Positions 6,010 to 7,628 of a stretch of DNA of 7,628 bases are shown in pieces; within the stretch, counting starts at the first letter, position 1; every line of letters starts with the position of its first letter. The stretch comes from Candidatus Nanopelagicaceae bacterium. GTDB lineage: Bacteria; Actinomycetota; Actinomycetes; Nanopelagicales; Nanopelagicaceae. Both the position numbers and the translations under genes were made by a program. The DNA lies in contig JALQWD010000002.1 in assembly GCA_023260175.1 (NCBI GenBank), positions 1 to 7,628 of the forward strand, written 5' to 3'. The notes beneath the pieces were generated by a model, which saw only the letters and a list, made by a program, of their open reading frames with translations, had not been told where the DNA came from and ran no database searches.

Positions 6010-7445
6010 TTTGTAATCCTTACGACATTATCTGACTCAATTAAGTTTTCAGAGTCATGAGTAATCACAATGACTCCGCATTTCAAAGCTCGAAGAGTTG
6101 CCATGACCCGATCAGCAGATGCTCGGTCTAAATCAGCGGTCGGTTCATCTGCAATTAACAGTTTTGGTTTATGTGCCAATGCGCGAGCAATCGCAACTTT
6201 TCTGATCTGGCCTCCAGATGCAGCGCTCAGTAATTCGCTCCCGGATTCAAGTATTGAATCAAGTCCATTTGGTAACTCACTTATATTAAGAGCGACCAAA
6301 TCTAAATAGCGGGCAATCTCTATATCGGAAATTTCAGGGCTGATTAATTGGAATTGTTTGCGAATGCTTCCTTGTGCAAGCTTCGGGTGTTGAGGAATCC
6401 AGCCAATTCCATCTTTGTTCAGCGAATTGATCAGATTAATAGCTCTAGTGGTTTTGCCGACGCCGGATGGGCCAACCCAGAATTGAAGACCAGTTGGGTA
6501 CTCCCCGCTCTTGATCCGATGATCTTCATATACAGGTATCTCTTGCAACTTAGCTAGCGCCTCTGTTCCATCTGTTGAGGCGTGAAATAAAGAAGCAGCA
6601 TTGCGAAGCGGAAAGTAGATCTCTGGCGCCAATATCAAAATCATCAACGCTGAGCTGAATTGAATGTGGCCACCTACTAGGCGTAAGCCAATTTCAACTG
6701 CAATTACCGCAACAGAAATCGTCGCAGCTAGTTCCAGTGCCAGGCTGGAGAGAAATGAAATCTTTAGGACTTTCATTGTCTCTTCGCTATATCGCTCACC
6801 CATCTCTTGAATTCGCTGAGATTGCCCCTTGGTACGCCCAAAAATCTTAAGCGTTGCAAATCCGCGCAATGAATCTTCAAAGTAGCTAGAGAGAGCGCCC
6901 AATGTGCGCCATTTTTTACCGACAGCATCATTTGTGTATTTACCAATAAGTGCGCCAAAGAAAGGAATGATTGGCAGAGTAAGTATTGCTACAACAGCAC
7001 TTAATATATCTTTTGTTAATAGCACCGCAATTAGTGCAGTAGGAACAGTAATAGAGAAAAGTAATTGCGGAATAAATCTTCCGTAATAAGTATCTATCGA
7101 ATTTAGGCCTTTGGTTAGCAAGTTGCTCATCACTGCGGGCGAGAACTGGCGCATTCCATAGGAATTTGCAGTAACGCTACCGCGATATTTCTCCTTGGCA
7201 CCTATTGCTTGATTGAGAGTCCAATTTTCAAAGCCTGCTAAAAAGAATGATCTAAAGAGCCAGAGCGCTATTAAGTAATAAATCTGCGGATAAATACTTT
7301 TTACATCAATTACTTTGATTATTAACTCGGCAATTAACCAAGCATTGGTGATTAACAGCGCTGACCAGATGACGCTTGCAAAAACAGAGGCCAGAAAAAG
7401 ATAACGGCTGCTACCCTGAAGTAGCAGCCGTAGATCTAGTTTCAC
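6006..7445 (-). CDS. cydD: CydD, subunit of the CydDC ABC exporter, with shortened nucleotide-binding domain
   Basis: CydD is the partner of CydC in the exporter needed for cytochrome bd maturation. The protein has 479 residues, against roughly 550-590 in most CydD. Hydrophobic segments lie near 15-43, 54-71, 126-143, 147-166, 232-252 and 263-280. The ATPase domain keeps Walker A GPSGVGKT (325-332), Q-loop Q352, a signature reading AASGGQ (408-413, Leu replaced by Ala), Walker B LLIADEP (429-435, with E434) and H463. The stretch before Walker A and the one between Walker A and the Q-loop are both much shorter than in the neighbouring CydC. The A-loop strand and most of the beta-subdomain are therefore missing, although the frame is open. 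The GTG start at 7445 overlaps the cydB stop; an in-frame stop lies just upstream. No clear Shine-Dalgarno is visible. A terminator-like hairpin covers codons 5-18. Confidence 0.9.
   Translation of the reverse strand: MKLDLRLLLQGSSRYLFLASVFASVIWSALLITNAWLIAELIIKVIDVKSIYPQIYYLIALWLFRSFFLAGFENWTLNQAIGAKEKYRGSVTANSYGMRQFSPAVMSNLLTKGLNSIDTYYGRFIPQLLFSITVPTALIAVLLTKDILSAVVAILTLPIIPFFGALIGKYTNDAVGKKWRTLGALSSYFEDSLRGFATLKIFGRTKGQSQRIQEMGERYSEETMKVLKISFLSSLALELAATISVAVIAVEIGLRLVGGHIQFSSALMILILAPEIYFPLRNAASLFHASTDGTEALAKLQEIPVYEDHRIKSGEYPTGLQFWVGPSGVGKTTRAINLINSLNKDGIGWIPQHPKLAQGSIRKQFQLISPEISDIEIARYLDLVALNISELPNGLDSILESGSELLSAASGGQIRKVAIARALAHKPKLLIADEPTADLDRASADRVMATLRALKCGVIVITHDSENLIESDNVVRITK
6017..6021 (-). 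promoter_or_regulatory. Ribosome binding site of cydC
   Basis: AAGGA on the minus strand lies 7 bases before the cydC ATG, within the last codons of cydD. It supports the ATG at 6009 as the true start. Confidence 0.65.
7393..7431 (-). terminator. Terminator-like hairpin with T-rich tail inside the 5' end of cydD
   Basis: Bases 7404-7414 and 7421-7431 form a perfect 11-bp inverted repeat (ACGGCTGCTAC paired with GTAGCAGCCGT) around a 6-base loop. On the minus-strand transcript the stem is followed immediately by UAUCUUUUUCU (7403-7393). A strong GC-containing stem followed by a U-rich run is the form of an intrinsic terminator. It lies within cydD codons 5-18, so full termination cannot be constant. 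Partial attenuation, an mRNA-processing or stability boundary after cydAB, or a chance product of the LRLLLQGSSR coding sequence are the options. The structure is certain as sequence; its function is inferred. Confidence 0.5.
7442..7445 (-). promoter_or_regulatory. GTGA stop/start overlap coupling cydB to cydD
   Basis: The cydB stop TGA and the cydD start GTG share bases in the minus-strand tetranucleotide GTGA. With no obvious Shine-Dalgarno before cydD, re-initiation by ribosomes leaving cydB is the likely route of translation. Confidence 0.75.
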
Positions 7446-7628
7446 AGAGGCAATTTATCGCCATCTAGAACGCCCCGCTCTGGATGTGCGATCTGATCGG
7501 CACTTACACGTTTACGAAATACCCAATAGGTCCAGCCCTGATAGATCAAAACTAGTGGTGTCATAATTACTGCAACTACAGTCATGGTCTTTAATGTGTA
7601 CTCAGTGCTTGACGCATTGGTAATCGTT
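7442..7628 (-). CDS. cydB: Cytochrome bd ubiquinol/menaquinol oxidase subunit II (CydB), partial, N-terminus beyond window
   Basis: Only the last 61 codons plus the stop are present; the gene enters from the right edge (first complete codon at 7627-7625). CydB is the membrane subunit of cytochrome bd, the high-affinity terminal oxidase that reduces oxygen with quinol electrons. The translation has NASSTEYTLKTMT, then a hydrophobic helix VVAVIMTPLVLIYQGW, then TYWVFRKRV. This closely matches the conserved CydB C-terminus (last transmembrane helix with the YQGWTYWVFRKR motif). A polar tail of about 21 residues follows and ends in DGDKLPL. Its position directly before cydD and cydC gives the common cydABDC order, so cydA is expected further to the right. 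Confidence 0.95.
   Translation of the reverse strand, partial: TITNASSTEYTLKTMTVVAVIMTPLVLIYQGWTYWVFRKRVSADQIAHPERGVLDGDKLPL

Noticed and set aside
1..7628. Search for tRNA or rRNA genes, CRISPR arrays, insertion sequences, direct repeats or a defence or toxin-antitoxin module
   Set aside because: The window is almost fully occupied by nine recognisable housekeeping or respiratory genes, and no repeat array, transposase motif or RNA-gene signature was seen.

Overview
This window is a compact, gene-dense stretch of a bacterial chromosome with every recognisable gene on the minus strand. It most likely comes from an actinobacterium with low GC and a streamlined genome. Two things point there. 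The gene order recG - rsmD - coaD - DivIVA-like coiled-coil gene - DUF177 (yceD) - rpmF is a conserved actinobacterial block. The base composition is AT-leaning, with many AAT/TTA-type codons and gaps of 17 bp or less, unlike typical high-GC actinobacteria. A freshwater 'acI'/Nanopelagicales-type organism would fit, but this is inference from gene order and composition only.

Reading in the direction of transcription (right to left), the window opens with the last 61 codons of cydB (cytochrome bd oxidase subunit II). The two halves of the CydDC ABC exporter follow, cydD then cydC. The cydB-cydD junction is a GTGA overlap and the cydD-cydC junction is an ATGA overlap, so the cyd genes look translationally coupled. 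After 17 bp comes recG (branch-migrating DNA helicase). Then come rsmD (16S rRNA methyltransferase), coaD (phosphopantetheine adenylyltransferase), a DivIVA-like coiled-coil protein resembling mycobacterial SepIVA, the DUF177/YceD protein, and the first 44 codons of rpmF (ribosomal protein L32), cut by the left edge. The only gap above 20 bp is the 78 bp in front of rpmF, which carries a plausible promoter.

Functionally, CydD and CydC are needed to assemble the cytochrome bd oxidase of which CydB is a subunit. Everything downstream is housekeeping: DNA repair, ribosome modification, CoA synthesis, septation or envelope growth, and ribosome assembly. The tight same-strand packing suggests that cyd transcription could read through into the recG-rpmF block.

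The most notable signals are two. A perfect 11-bp inverted repeat followed by a T-rich stretch lies inside the first 18 codons of cydD and looks like an intrinsic terminator or attenuator. CydD also has an unusually shortened nucleotide-binding domain that keeps its catalytic motifs but lacks much of the beta-subdomain. I saw no RNA genes, mobile elements, CRISPR arrays or long repeats, and no clear sign of a wholly new system.
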